Positions 11,053-22,104 of a stretch of DNA of 64,000 nt are shown here, piece after piece; the stretch's first letter is position 1; every line of letters begins with the position of its first letter. The stretch lies in contig CM029383.1 of NCBI GenBank assembly GCA_017165825.1, positions 11,641,719-11,705,718 of the forward strand. The letters are read 5' to 3'. The translations under genes and the position numbers were made by a program. The notes under the pieces are model-generated. The model worked only from the letters and a program-made list of their open reading frames with translations, was not told the DNA's origin and did no database searches. The DNA comes from Hepsetus odoe (taxonomy: Eukaryota; Chordata; Actinopteri; Characiformes; Hepsetidae).

Positions 11053-13485
11053 TGTTTGTTTTGTTGAAGTTTTTGGCTCTCATTATCAGCTCACTCCCAG
11101 TCCCTGGTCAGTTTCAGAGGATTTTTTTTGCCACACAGTGACATATATGTGATTAATTCAAACAAAGCAGTGCAGAAACAGATGAATATGATTAGGTGAT
11201 CATACCTTCTGTTAGCATAATGGTAATGCCGACTCTTGAGTGGTGCCTTGCAGCATCAAGCATGTACATGACATGTCTCTTACATGACATGTAGTTTATT
11301 TCTGACCATTTTATGTAATGGTATTCAGTGAAGTTGGCCATCAGTCTCTCGGCCATTGTGATGTGTATGTGTCTGGAAATGACTAGAAAGAAGAAAATGT
11401 TCCAGAGTTCCAGGTACAAAACAAGAAAATCAAATATTGAGTTGAAAATCTAATTCTTTTGTAAACGTCACATTAGTCCCAGTGTACATCATGTTTCTCC
11501 ACAAAATCACTTAGGTGGGGATTTTTTTTTCTTTATTATTTCTGTCCTTGCTCCCCCTTCTCAGTGCACTAAGCAGCTGATCTCGGAACGTTTTGGGCGC
11601 GGTTCACGGACTGTGGATCTGGAGCTGGAGGCTCAGATTGAGGTCCTGAGGGACACAAAGCGAAAGTACGAGAATGTGCTTCGCCTGGCCCGAGCACTCA
11701 CCAACCATTTCTACAGCATGGTGCAGACGCAGCATGCATTGGGAGACACCTTTGCTGACCTCAGCCAGAAATCTCCAGAACTTCGAGTGAGCTGGTTTCA
11801 TTGCTACAGTCCTCATTGTCGTAGATTTGAACCGAAAAGTCAGTTTTAAAACTGTCTGATGTTTGTAAATTGTGATGGCAGCAATGCTGTTGTTCTTGGG
11901 ATTATACTTAGAAGAGATCTATATCTGTTATTGGTCGTGTGATGTGTGTGTGGCTCAGCAAAGCTTACTGTGTTACTGCTGTTTGTTTCTGTGCTTCTGT
12001 TTAATCTAGGATGAATTTGGCTACAATGCAGAAACCCAGAAACTCCTGTGTAAGAATGGAGAGACCCTACTCGGTGCCATCAATTTTTTCGTATCTAGCA
12101 TCAACACACTTGTGAACAAGACTATGGAGGACACGCTTATGACCATCAAGATGTATGAAAATGCAAGGTAAGATGTCAAGATTTTTAAAAATAATTTCTT
12201 CATAAATAAATCAGATTACTTCCAATAGTGAAATGTGTCTGAATATATAATTGAAGCTGTGTACAGATTAGCTTTCTATTTAGCTGTTTATTTGTCTTGG
12301 ACGTTTTGACAGAGAGGTAGCTTGACCTTACTGCTGCTGACAGTTTGATGAAGTCTTGGTTCTGCGCTAGTGCCTGATATCATGTTGGGTAGTAATGATG
12401 AGCTAATGCACTGTTATTTTGGTTTATATAGACTAGTGTGTTTTTGCAAAAATACAGTGAAGCCCAGCTTATGTTAAACATATTTCTGATATCTAATAGC
12501 TTATTTCATTTAATAGTATTCTGTAAGGAGGCTTTTGCTAAAGAAAGAAATCATTTTAATGGAATTTGGAGCTGAAACTACAGCTGCTTTTTGCAAGGGT
12601 TGCAGTTTTGGGCTTATATTGTTACAACAAAAGTTGTATAATTTGTCCTCTGTGTAGAAAGTTGTATTAAAAAATGTAAATGTGTACTGTTACACCCCTT
12701 ATAACTGACATCAATTTGTTTTTACTTTTGAGTTAAAAAAAAAAAAAAAAAATTATCTTGTGTCCTCCCCTTTAGGCTGGAATTTGATGCTTACAGAGCT
12801 GATCTGGAGGAGCTGAACATGGGGCCACGGGACGCCGTCACCATAGCCCGGATTGAGGCCGCTCAGCAGCAGTACCAGATCCAAAAGGATAAATATGAGC
12901 GTCTTCGCAGTGACGTCACTATCAAACTCAAGTTCCTGGAAGAAAACAAGGTGTTTGATTCTCCATCATTACTGTATGAGTGTCTGTGTAACAAGCATTG
13001 TAACTGAGGCCAGTATTGATTTTATAGATTATGAATACAATTTTGAATTTAGTGTCCTAACGTTCAACTCATGCAAACAACACTTATTTTTAATCCTCTG
13101 CTATTTTAGAATCATCCACAGATCTGTTTTACAGCTTCTTACTAATTGAGACCTGTAGAATGCTTGCCTAAAAGCATAACAATCGATGCTTGCCTCTGCA
13201 TCAGAAATGATATAAAATGATTGAAAACATTAATTTAAATAAACAAAAAAAGGAGTTCCCATTGTTTTATAGTATTTCTGGTATTTTGTCTTGCTGAATG
13301 TTCATGTGTTTTCCTCATTCCTCTCATAGGTGAAAGTAATGCACAAGCAACTTCTTCTATTCCACAATGCCATTTCTGCCTACTTCGCTGGGAACCAGCA
13401 GCAGCTGGAACAGACCCTCAAACAGTTCAACATAAAGCTCAAACCACCAGGAGCTGACAAACCGTCCTGGCTGGAGGAGCAGTGA
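878..13485 (+). CDS. arfip2: arfaptin-2, nine coding exons, complete
   Basis: Arfaptins are BAR-domain proteins that bind small GTPases (ARF, ARL1, RAC1) and PI4P at the trans-Golgi and sense membrane curvature. Coding exons are 878-976, 4426-4534, 8204-8266, 9095-9190, 9412-9524, 11565-11786, 12010-12167, 12776-12950 and 13330-13485; all introns are GT-AG and the phases match, giving 396 residues. Residues 1-69 hold the ARFIP2-type N terminus ([15 protein letters not shown]). Residues 70-122 come from two optional-looking exons. Residues about 145-160 (EKFDMMKKWGLNTY) are the amphipathic helix. The BAR/AH domain runs from 161 (CTKQLISERFGRGSRTVDLE) to the C-terminal PSWLEEQ. KKWG rather than the ARFIP1 RKWS, and the N terminus, identify ARFIP2 rather than ARFIP1. 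Human ARFIP2 is 341 residues; most of the excess is exons 3-4. No frameshift or stop was seen. Confidence 0.95.
977..4425 (+). other. arfip2 intron, AT-rich, no gene seen
   Basis: This 3.4 kb intron holds AT-rich unique sequence. A short TG-rich tract lies at 3118-3142, and another TG/T-rich stretch (about 4395-4425) leads into the next acceptor. The small open frames inside have no recognisable domain or codon signal. Confidence 0.7.
4426..4534 (+). CDS. arfip2: arfip2 coding exon 2
   Basis: Acceptor TTTGTAG ends at 4425; donor GTATTA at 4535. It encodes [20 protein letters not shown] and a Gly-rich tail ending TSSIK. This is the most ARFIP2-diagnostic N-terminal block. Phase 0 to phase 1. 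Confidence 0.94.
5514..5765 (+). repeat. tRNA-derived SINE, family A
   Basis: The head GCGGTGGCCTGGTGGTTAGG resembles a tRNA A box, and a B-box-like GTGGGTTC follows. The body (CCTGAGGTACCCTTGAGCAA, then CTGCCCCCTGCTGCACGTG) and the tail (TTTCACAATGACAAGGG) recur at 19803, 32310, 39258, 43690 and 58863. It lies in the same direction as arfip2. Confidence 0.8.
6392..6438. repeat. poly-T tract
   Basis: A nearly pure T run interrupted by a few G. Low complexity only. Confidence 0.9.
6706..6740. repeat. CA microsatellite
   Basis: (CA)n with one AAA interruption, preceded by a short C run. Confidence 0.9.
8204..8266 (+). CDS. arfip2: arfip2 coding exon 3, 63-nt symmetrical exon
   Basis: Acceptor CCTCTCAG ends at 8203; donor GTTACC at 8267, weaker than average. 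It adds 21 residues (PAVRLNTEFLGNRRIPVDGQ). It is phase 1 to phase 1 and a multiple of three, so it can be skipped without changing frame. The segment is absent from the human 341-residue ARFIP2. It is read here as an alternative exon. Confidence 0.8.
8267..9094 (+). other. short arfip2 intron ending in C-rich tract
   Basis: This 0.8 kb intron is pyrimidine-rich toward its end. It has a C12/CA tract at 8915-8937 and several C runs at 9052-9090 immediately before the acceptor of the next exon. Confidence 0.75.
9095..9190 (+). CDS. arfip2: arfip2 coding exon 4, 96-nt symmetrical exon
   Basis: Acceptor CCCATCCAG ends at 9094; donor GTACCC at 9191. It encodes 32 residues including VAPSQAAASRIASQSDDF, phase 1 to phase 1. 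It resembles the ARFIP1 segment containing SPSRVAASRLAQQGSDL, a 32-residue stretch known to be alternatively included in ARFIP1. The human 341-residue ARFIP2 lacks it. Probable cassette exon. Confidence 0.82.
9412..9524 (+). CDS. arfip2: arfip2 coding exon 5, amphipathic helix
   Basis: Acceptor TGTATTAG ends at 9411; donor GTATCA at 9525. It encodes a Ser-rich linker and then EKFDMMKKWGLNTYK, the membrane-binding helix before the BAR domain. Phase 1 to phase 0. Confidence 0.94.
10592..10990. mobile_element. ISRm11-like Tc1/mariner fossil, copy 1
   Basis: It starts AGTACTGTGCAAAAGTTTTA, as does the copy at 35350. Two inverted arms are visible: 10705-10775 and, in reverse complement, about 10880-10985. 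The second arm still encodes a transposase C-terminal piece (NNLPAEFLQKLCASVPRRID). The right terminus is missing. The family name is from memory of teleost TcMar-ISRm11 termini and is less certain than the element itself. Confidence 0.7.
11012..11051. repeat. TG microsatellite
   Basis: (TG)n with a TA-rich start, abutting the transposon fossil. Confidence 0.9.
11565..11786 (+). CDS. arfip2: arfip2 coding exon 6, start of BAR domain
   Basis: Acceptor CCTTCTCAG ends at 11564; donor GTGAGC at 11787. It has 74 codons from CTKQLISERFGRGSRTVDLE to DLSQKSPELR, the first long BAR helix. Phase 0 to 0. Confidence 0.96.
12010..12167 (+). CDS. arfip2: arfip2 coding exon 7, BAR domain
   Basis: Acceptor TTTAATCTAG ends at 12009; donor GTAAGA at 12168. 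It encodes DEFGYNAETQKLLCKNGETL and then INFFVSSINTLVNKTMEDTL. Phase 0 to 2. Confidence 0.96.
12776..12950 (+). CDS. arfip2: arfip2 coding exon 8, BAR domain
   Basis: Acceptor CCCCTTTAG ends at 12775, just after a poly-A run; donor GTGTTT at 12951. It encodes LEFDAYRADLEELNMGPRDA through KLKFLEENK. Phase 2 to 0. Confidence 0.96.
13330..13485 (+). CDS. arfip2: arfip2 last coding exon
   Basis: Acceptor CTCTCATAG ends at 13329. It has 51 codons plus TGA at 13483-13485 and ends KPPGADKPSWLEEQ, the conserved arfaptin C terminus. Confidence 0.96.
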   Translation: MKVMHKQLLLFHNAISAYFAGNQQQLEQTLKQFNIKLKPPGADKPSWLEEQ

Positions 13486-15166
13486 AAGTGCCCATAGCGC
13501 CAACAGGCCCTACCCTTTTTCCTCTCAATCGGTTTATCCAGACAGAGCAATCACCAGCCCCACTCTAGCCGCCTCTACAGCAGTAAGGCAGCAAGTGGCT
13601 GACATCCTAGACAACCCTAGCTGCTGTAGAAGAGTGGGGTACTGCCTTTTCAACCCATACCAACTTTCCTTCTCCAAGCCTCTCTCTTGGCCCTCAAATT
13701 GTTTGACCATAAGAAAAAGCACCAGGTGTATCTAACTCATCCCCAAGGCGTCATACGTTCAGTTCTGAACACTAGTCAGCTTGAAGGTCAGTGGAAACTC
13801 CAGGGAGCAATCTGTGGTCATCCGTCAGAACTCCTGTAGACTTTGAACTTTTGTCAATGAAAAAGTTCTCAAACCTCAGTGGCCATGTAATGAAGAAATA
13901 CAAGGTTTTTCTTCTCTAAATACTAAGTTTGGCCTGTGAATCTGGACCTGTAGTAGTTGAAAGACTGAGCACTACTATTTCTGAATTTTCAAAAAAAGAA
14001 TTTATAGGTGGATTACAGGTGATGATAGATCTGTGTTATTTATTTCCATAAATGGTCCACTTAAAATATTCAACATTGTAGGTTTACTTTTTAATGAACA
14101 CTTGTGTGTTTATTGCATCCCATGATTCGGAAGGGAACATTCATAATTGTCGACTTAATTGGATTGTTCATTGATAATTCTGTGAACGTGTCTACGTATT
14201 TTTTATTTTGTCGGTTTCTACATTGACTGGGTTTGGAGTTAGAGCTACATGCTTCTGTTGAGGTCTTTCATGTCATGAGTGCACATGTGTGGCCTCCTCT
14301 TTAAGTAGCTGATGGATGTCCTTAGCGTTGGAATGAAACATGGCTCTAAAATGTTGTGGCTGCTGTGACTTTTGCATTTCAGATATATAGCCCAACAATT
14401 CACATGAGTATATCCTATACTTACCTGGCGTTGGGGCTGTGGGTTATACAGTATGAATGTTAGTAATGGAAAAGATTGAGAAAGGAGTGTGTTCATTTCA
14501 GATCAATCCAATTGAATTAACAGGGCTGGTCATTTTCAAAAGCAATGTTTGGAACATGCTTTTATTATTGGATATTACATACGGGACCTCCAGGGCTTTT
14601 TTTTCCTGTGTTAGTTGTGGTGAGTTTTTGTGGTGTTGCGTACTAATTTCTGTATAATTTTTGTTTGTATATATTTTTTCTTAAGTTAACAATCAAAGGT
14701 TAATCCATGAACTAGAGCGTAGCGTCTGAGTTATTGTATGTTCTTCGATGACTCCTGGCCAGTGGTTAAGACCATCTGACTATTTGTACCAAATTGTACA
14801 CTACAATGTCTTTTGAGTTTTCACTGGCACTAGAGATCCCACTGGGTGCATCTGTTTTACCTCCACACTTACTGCAAGACCCCCCCCCCAGTTTAGTCAT
14901 TCTCCTATGAAGTATGTGTATATGAAGAATTTGTTTTTTATTATTATTTTTCCCCCTCATTTCATTTTTAACATTTACAACACTGCATTAAGTCAGCAGG
15001 AAAACCCTACAGGAAAACTTTATGAACTTTATGCCTTATAATTTGGAAGATTAATTTCCACTGCTAATACAAAATATGTTGTATTTAATTTTTCAATGTC
15101 TAATCAAACATGTTGAGATTTGTTTTCTAGACAAAAGAACAAGTTGTGCTGTAATTCAGTAATAAA
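13486..15166 (+). other. arfip2: arfip2 3' untranslated region, probable
   Basis: There is no coding signal after the stop. Possible polyadenylation signals AATAAA lie at 15161-15166, 15546-15551 and 15808-15813; the first is taken as the minimal end. A C-run lies at 14881-14889. The exact end cannot be fixed without transcripts. Confidence 0.55.
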
Positions 15167-17099
15167 AATCTGTCTGCCATTCATCCTTTAAAGAAGTCGC
15201 TTGGCTGTTCAGTTCTAGGAGAAACCTTTCATTTCAATGGGACCTTTAAATAATAGACTTTTAGCACCTGTTTATATATGAATTATTGTAAAGAGTAAAG
15301 GTTTTTACTTGAACTGAACTATACATGGTCTGCATAGAACTCACAGTTAAGAATGATGAGACCCTCAAGCACCACACTTTGTGGATTTGAACCAAAAAGA
15401 AGCAATACTAAAGATATTTCTAGGAATTGTTAGCCGCAATGGCGTCTTGTCATCTGCATGGCCTTTCCGCTGACTTTAGTCATATTTTCTATTATAATCT
15501 TTGTACACATCACTTAACCTTGCCTATCCTCTGTAATGAAGGAAGAATAAAGAGGTGGTTAGGTTTAGGAGCAGTCATTTCTTTTATCAAAAACATGCCC
15601 TGGTTCAGGTACTAAAGAAGTTTTGTTCCATCATTAATGAAATTGAGCTTGTATTTTTGCTAGAAGTACAAGTGCGATGTTCAAGTATGTGTCAGAAAGT
15701 GGTTTTGTACGTCGTCTATTTTCCTAGTCCTGCGTCTTTAGTGGGTGTGATTACGTAGAGCGAGAGAGACATTTGCCTCTGCTAACAGAGTCCGAATAGA
15801 ATCCTGAAATAAAGGACTGTTGTTGTTGAGCAATATGAGCTAATGTTTTGAATCATTGAGCCAAGTCTACATTGTTCCAAAAATTATTTCTTACCTTTCT
15901 GAAATGCAAAAAGTACGTTTTAATTCTGAAATAAGGCAAAACTCGCTCTACAAAGGAACTGTGCGCTGAAAATAATGAAACCTTCAAGTGTTCCCTTCAC
16001 CTCACATGTACTCAGTCTGCCACAGTGACATTTACTTGTTTTGATCTGAAGCTACAGAGCAAATGGATATCTTTTAGTTCCACTTGTTTTCAGCTACTTT
16101 GCCTTTGTAGCTCCAGTCCAAACCAAAGAAACAAGTTTAAGGCACTGACCATGCCTGCGTCTGGGGAAAGTAATGTACATTTGCTTTCTCTATGAACTAT
16201 TCTTTGAAATCCTCATTTTTTGGACAGGATATTGAGAAGCCTACAGTCGATATTTTTGGCTGCTCTGTGGTACAGTAGTGTTTGACTGACTGTGTATAAT
16301 ATTTAAAATAGGACAGAAACTGAATTTCCATGTTTGCCTTTATTCCTAACTGACCAAACCCCCTGGAAAATGGCAGTGATGTAATACAGCCCACAATATA
16401 AAATTTGAAATGTTTGCAAAAGCACTGTGTTGTGTGTGTTTTTTATTTATTTATTTATTTTATTTTTTTTATGAAGATGTTTTTTAACCTTTAAGTGGCC
16501 ACCTGTGTGGTGGCTTAGTTTTCAAAAACAGCCATAAGTTTATTTATTACATTATTTATTCAATTTATTACAGGAGCACTTTACAACCTCTTATCCTGCA
16601 CAATTTAACAGGCTCTTTTACTTTGCCTGTTAAAAGATAAATACAAACTGATTGGCTGGCCTGTGCTGTGCCTCACTCAAAACACACCTTATAACTTCAG
16701 TAAGAATGGGTGGTGCCAAAATGAAGTAAATTCAATAAAATAAATGATGTGCCCTCTTTTTTTTCTACATTCCATCAGAAATGGGATGCAACAGAAAGAC
16801 AGAAGGTCCTAATGCAGCATTACTTTTTCTTAAACTTTCTTACAGCTTTATATGATGAGTTTTTTGTTGACTTAATGTTATCTAATCAATCAAAACTGCT
16901 GTGCTCAAATATCATTTTGGTTCAGAGAAATAAGGAAATTAAACTATTCTCATTATAGTTCCTATTTCTGTTCTTATTTTTGTGATCAAATACATTCATT
17001 ACAATTAATATTGTATTATAATGTTCTTTGTGGTGTTAGAAGTGTTTGAGAATGTCTTGTATGCGCAAGGCGTGTGATTATTAGACTCGAGGTGTGTCA
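15167..17099. other. arfip2-formin intergenic spacer
   Basis: AT-rich sequence with a TTTA repeat at 16437-16471. Later polyadenylation signals may extend arfip2 into its first 700 bases. No gene recognised. Confidence 0.6.
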
Positions 17100-17104
17100 G
17101 GTCT

Positions 17105-17345
17105 CTGCCTTTAGGGGGCGCCACTGAGACTGCCGCTCGCAGTTTTCGCGCTCGCGCGTTGCCACTGCTCGCTGCTGAGTGGCTGTTGCAGGAGAGGGGG
17201 CGTGGCTTCGCGCATCGATAAAGCGCCGCGCTTCGGTGTGATGGCGTTTGTCAGGTTTTTTGATCAACCTCGGAGATGGACCTGTGTCAAAACTTCTCTT
17301 ATCTGGCGCTCTGACCGCTTTCGGACTATCCCTGTGCAGGTACGC
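17105..17345 (+). promoter_or_regulatory. CpG-rich promoter and 5'UTR exon of formin gene
   Basis: In an otherwise AT-rich region, 17105-17240 is dense in CpG (CGCGCTCGCGCG) with a GC box (GGGGGCGTGGC, about 17196-17206). A donor CAG|GTACGC ends the presumed untranslated exon at 17339. This is the expected promoter of the formin gene that follows; the transcription start is not determined. Confidence 0.6.
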
Positions 17346-17739
17346 ATCCTTGAGGACTTTTACAGTCGTTCTGAGCGCTTTGTCGTGTTTTTTTTTCTGT
17401 CAGACGTTCCGTTAGTTGTTTATCTGCTGGTAGTTTGGTACCTCTTGCATGTGGACTCGAAATAACATTATTGTCCCTTAATTTAGCTTTTCATCTTTTC
17501 GACCTGGAGGTAAAGTTTTATACAAACGAAATTGTGGAGTGCCTTCTCTTTTTCAATTCGTTTGCTAGTAATACATCTGTGTGGCCTCAGAGAAATAGGC
17601 TGCGTCCCAAACTGCACTCCCTCTGTAGTGTGTAAAACGAGTGCGCAAAGTGCGTTCAGTCATGTAGAAGGTCAAGCATAGAGGTGTGTGGTTTGTGACG
17701 CAGTCTAGGCTGTGTTTGGGAGTCATGTTCATGTTTAGG

Positions 17740-17740
<1 letters not shown>

Positions 17741-17785
<45 letters not shown>

Positions 17786-17789
17786 GCGC
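17741..17789. repeat. CA microsatellite with CGCGCG end
   Basis: About (CA)21 followed by CGCGCG, in the first intron of the formin pseudogene. Confidence 0.95.
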
Positions 17790-18135
17790 AGCAGGTGATG
17801 TGATGTGGTGATGCAGTTTGCCACCCGCTGTAACTATCTACAGGAAAACCAGTCATGCAAAGCAGGCCCTGTTCCTGTTAAAGCGGTGTATTTAACAGCC
17901 AGCAGTAAAAGTGTTATCCTCAGGAGTTGAAGAGTCCTTCATAAAACTATCTGCCTTTTGTGGTCAGTTCATACCACTATCGCGTTCAAATACCTCCCTG
18001 TCCAGTCACTCTCTTATCAGAAGAAATGTTTGTGAACTGTGCAGATGTAATTTTTTAATTATGGGCAATGCCTTGCATATTAAACATTTAACCCACTTAA
18101 GTGTTAATCCACATCCATAAGTGTTTGTATGTAAT

Positions 18136-18160
18136 TGTGTGTGTGTGTGTGTGTGTGTAT
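18136..18160. repeat. GT microsatellite
   Basis: Short (GT)n about 85 bases upstream of the acceptor of the FH1 exon. Confidence 0.85.
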
Positions 18161-18244
18161 GACTGTATGTGTATTTTGTGAGAGTCACTCTTCTTTCCTT
18201 CTTGCTGTGAAATCAGATCTTCTGGATTTTGCCTTTCCACGCAG

Positions 18245-18702
18245 TCAGTATTTGAGATCTACAGCACTTTGGACACCTATCGCTTAAATGCCAATGGATG
18301 GCATTGCAGTTGTAGCTCCACCACAGCTACCCAACCGTTCTCACGATTCATCTCTTCACTTTCCAAATGACATCTCATCCATTCCTCCTCCACCACCTCC
18401 TGGCCCTGCTCCCCCTCCTCCTCCTCCCCCTCCTCCTCCTCCTCCTCCCCACCTCCTTCTTGCCTGGGGCAGCCACCGCACGTTCACCGGCGCCCAGGAG
18501 CTGCACCAACTCGCACGCCATCCTCGCACAGTGTTGTTGGCGTTTAATGTGGACATCCCAGAGGTCGCTGGAGGACTTCCGCTGACACGAGCGCATCGAG
18601 GAGCTGTTCAGTCGCAGCGAGCAGCAGCGATTGCCCACCAGGGGTGGTACAGTCAAGAAGAGTGTATGGGGGCTCCCATCATCCGGTCATGATTCAGAGA
18701 TG
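18245..18702 (+). pseudogene. fhdc1-like: formin exon 1: FH1 and start of FH2, frame-broken
   Basis: Acceptor TTCCACGCAG ends at 18244; ATG at 18288; donor GTTAGT at 18703. From the ATG one frame gives a poly-proline FH1 segment (about 18385-18455) and then drifts. NVWTSQR-type FH2 sequence is split: IPRT...FNV lies in the ATG frame, while WTSQRSLEDFR and HERIEELFSRSEQQ lie in the +1 frame, separated by TGA at 18583-18585. The +1 frame ends in phase 0 and joins the next exon correctly, so it is the ancestral one. Confidence 0.75.
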
Positions 18703-18774
18703 GTTAGTATTGTATGCTGTCACTGTTAAAGCATGTCAGACCCGCTGCGGGTTCCTGTGATGGGTCTGTATAGC

Positions 18775-18960
18775 CATTTACATTTACGGCATTTAGCAGA
18801 CTACATGTCCTATCATGTGACAGTCCCCTGAGCACCAGGGTTATGTCTTGCTCAGGGACCCAGTGGTGGGGGTGCTAGATGGGATTCGGGAACTTGGGAC
18901 CTCTTGGAGCCATGTGGTCCATAGGCAAGTATCTCACTATTACCTAGGACCACCAACACC
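18775..18960 (-). repeat. tRNA-derived SINE, family B
   Basis: Read on the + strand it begins with the tail CATTTACGGCATTTAGCAGA and ends with an inverted tRNA-like head (CCATAGGCAAGTATC). It is the same family as 28619, 39940, 42345 and 58745, somewhat degraded. Confidence 0.7.
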
Positions 18961-19708
18961 ACTGATGTAGAGACATCAGTGTGTTGCATGGCATTCACTG
19001 TGTCAGCCAGGGTGTTCCTAACAGTATTTTTGCAAGTGATGTCTGGAATCAGCAGGTAAACTCCCTTTTGAAATAGTTGCAATACCTTTCATCCAAATTT
19101 CTGTGACTATTACCATAACTGTCAATGAGAAATCACTGCCCTGGCAGACTGCCTTTTGCAGTGCATTCTGTCTCTGTTACAGATTCAGAAACAGGTTGGA
19201 TTTTTTTTTCTTCCTTAAATTTTAATACAGGTGTGCTCAGTAGAGGGACCTGTATGTCTCTCCACCTTATTCAGGCCACAGTTGTATGGGGGGGACAAAC
19301 AAAAAATAATTATTTTTTTCAATATGTTGGACCCAAAAAAGAAATATGGAAAACATTTGAACAAGGTGGGTAACGTTTGGTCAAAACATAATCCTTGTCT
19401 TTCTAAAATCAAACATTGTAGATGCATCAAGTAGCAGCTACAAAATAAAATGCATAAATTCATGCTTTTTACATTTAAGCAGAGTTCAAGCTTTAGTTCT
19501 TGTTCAGTAAAGTGTGGTTATAATATGTTTGTCCAAATAGTTGAACGATGCCAAATTGCAGCACCAATCAAGTCTACAGAAACGCTGATGAAGTTGCGCA
19601 CACAAGAATGAAGAGGCCTTGAAGCATGAGAGCAGACAACGTGTAATGCTACTTGATGATTACAAGCATACAGCAGCTATTTAACCTTTTAAATTATCTT
19701 TCTATCAG

Positions 19709-19770
19709 ATCTCAATCATCAACTCGAAGAAAAGTATGAATATTGGGATTTTCCTGAAGCAGTTCAAAAG
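19709..19770 (+). pseudogene. fhdc1-like: formin exon, FH2 lasso/post region
   Basis: Acceptor TTCTATCAG; donor GTTAGT at 19771. It encodes ISIINSKKSMNIGIFLKQFK, closely matching FHDC1 ILDAKRSMNIGIFLKQFK. It is itself undamaged. Phase 0 to 2. Confidence 0.85.
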
Positions 19771-19802
19771 GTTAGTTTTTAAATGCCATTGATATAAGTG
19801 AA

Positions 19803-20012
19803 ATTGACCATTCTTGTCATTGTGAAACATGGCACAGCACACAGTGACACACTAACATAGCAGAGCAGCTAAGCGCCTGGGGAGCAATGATGGGGTATCT
19901 TGCTCAAGGGTACCTCAGGGCAACCTACTGGTAATGGAATCAAGCCCACAATCCTCCGACCCTGGGGCCAAATCCCTGACTACCTTACACCAGGGCAGTG
20001 GTGACCTAGTGT
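19803..20012 (-). repeat. tRNA-derived SINE, family A
   Basis: Inverted relative to the gene. The tail (CTTGTCATTGTGAAACATGG) comes first and the tRNA-like head last (CAGGGCAGTGGTGACCTAG). It contains the shared CTCAAGGGTACCTCAGGGCA body. Confidence 0.75.
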
Positions 20013-21233
20013 TCATCACATTTCTCACTGAGGTACAGGTGACTACGCCAGGTTGTATAGTGGCCAATTGCATACCTCATGTCAGGTGTGGCACCTTCAA
20101 CCACAAGCAGTAACTGATAAGTGCTAATGCTAAATTTATGACTATGACAAATAAAATTCTCTTATAAATTTATCAACATGCAACACAATTGTTGTAGCCC
20201 AGAAAGCTTTGAACACTCCTGTTTCCCCAAAACCCTAATTTACAATGTGTGTATCCACATGCTAGAGTCTAGTAACTAGACAGCGATATTTGTCCTGCTG
20301 TAAAACCTATTTACTTTTATAAAGGCTATTTTGGAGAGCAGAGAGCATAAAAGAAATCTGGAGCAAAAATCTGTAGATTTGAATTTGAGTTTTTATTTGA
20401 TTTTGGCTGATCTGTGTTACATGGTTCATTAGGATGTGTACGATTTGGCCATGTAACTAAATGTTGTAATAAATTCACAAATTTCTCACGACCGGTAAAA
20501 GTAATTAGTGAACCTTTTTGATCGAGCACTTGTAAATGTTTCCCTTATGGAATAATGAACTCCGATAGTAATCTATTAGATACACAAAAGCGCTTTCTCA
20601 ACAACCATCATTTACTCATCAATGATTTTACAAACCTCAAAGCAAAACAAAAAGTAAAGTGTCTGGTATTCTCAAGAAAAAAGAAAGGAATTGTGGGCGT
20701 AGCCCTTTCTTCTAGAGAAAATGATCAACGTTTAATCCTAGACCACAGAGTTTTGGTTTACATTTTTTGGTCAGTCAGGCAGGTTAACCAGGCATATCCT
20801 TTGTGATTGTTTAGCTACCCTTTTCATAAGCACCCTCACACCACTTCCAATTCAATTAATTTAGCCAAAATGTGCAACTAAAACGACTGCTGATAAACTG
20901 GCTGTCCAAGTTCACAAGAAAACAAGTTAGCTTGTTTTTTTTTTGTTTTTTTTTCAATTTGTTGCTTTTGCTGTTAAATTGTTGATTTGCTGTATACGTT
21001 GGTTGGTGTTCTTGGTGTTTGGGCATATTGACGATCACAATCCAAATATAATCGAAGTAACGTTTCACACCAGGGTCACTGCTGGAGAGAATCATTTTTC
21101 TGTGGTTTTTTTTTTTTCTCCATTAAACCTAACTGGATCAAGGACTAGAACTGGACAAGATCACCATACAGAACCTCTAGCAACAAAGATAGTGATGAGA
21201 ATTGTGGTCACTTTTGTGTTTGATTCCCCGCAG

Positions 21234-21333
21234 GTTTGATAAAGATATTGTCAAGGATGTAAGGCTGGGAAACATGTCCTTTGCTGCTGGCAGACTGCGT
21301 GAGCTAAGCAAGCTGCTACCTGATGATGTGGAG
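21234..21333 (+). pseudogene. fhdc1-like: formin exon, FH2
   Basis: Acceptor TTCCCCGCAG; donor GTGAGA at 21334. It encodes FDKDIVKDVRLGNMSFAAGR and then LRELSKLLPDDVE, in phase with both neighbouring exons (2 to 0). Undamaged. Confidence 0.85.
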
Positions 21334-22104
21334 GTGAGATGTACTGGTTCATACTGTATGTATATAGCATCTAGTATGAATGTTACACTAAACTTAATAA
21401 CAAACACAGCTATAGCATTCTCCAGTCTTTCCCATGTGTAGTTAGGACAGTCACAAAAGAAAGTAATTGACACAATTTACCACCCCAGATAGTTATCGAT
21501 CTAAATATGTTTAGTGTATAATTTTTGTTTCTTCAGTTCGGTCACTGGAGTTACAGAGCTAACATTGCTGATCACTCACTGAAGTTCATAGTCACCCAAA
21601 TCTTTTCCATAAATAAGCCCCCCTATTAGCTCCAGTGCCTTAGTGCTGATCTTGAACCAAGCGCATATAATAAACTTCTCAAAGATCAGTCCACTTTTTA
21701 AAAAGTTGTTAGAATAGTAAATACTAGTGTTTCTGCAGATACATCAACCTTGACTATAAATCCTAATATACTTATCAGGTGCATATTTGGCTGATCAGTT
21801 ACCCGTAGAGTGGGCGGAAACTTTTCAAACCCTTTCTTTTAACATGTTAAAGATTCATCTTCTTGATAAAACACTAATGATTAGCTTAAAGGTTGAATGA
21901 TGGTGCATGTTTTATATTCAGGTTTTAATGATTTAATGATAAGTTGCAGTTCCTTAAGTTTTTTTAAATTTATTTATTTATTTATTTTTTCCTCCCCTTC
22001 CCCATAAGCTTCTGGGACTGCAAAGGAGAAGCTTGTTTATAGTTATACAGAGTACTATATAACTATATAATAAAATGATGTTTAACAGTGCTTTTCTTTC
22101 CCAG

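Larger units (their letters stand above)
9525..11564 (+). other. arfip2 intron with transposon fossil
   Basis: This 2 kb intron contains the ISRm11-like element at 10592-10990, followed directly by a TG microsatellite (11012-11051). The rest is AT-rich without coding signal. Confidence 0.7.

Noticed and set aside
10688..11152. 154-codon open frame in an arfip2 intron
   Set aside because: It runs through the inverted arms of a Tc1-type fossil and a TG repeat.
18356..18656. Antisense poly-Gly/Arg open frames over the FH1 exon
   Set aside because: They are the reverse complement of the poly-proline codons; no start context or homology.
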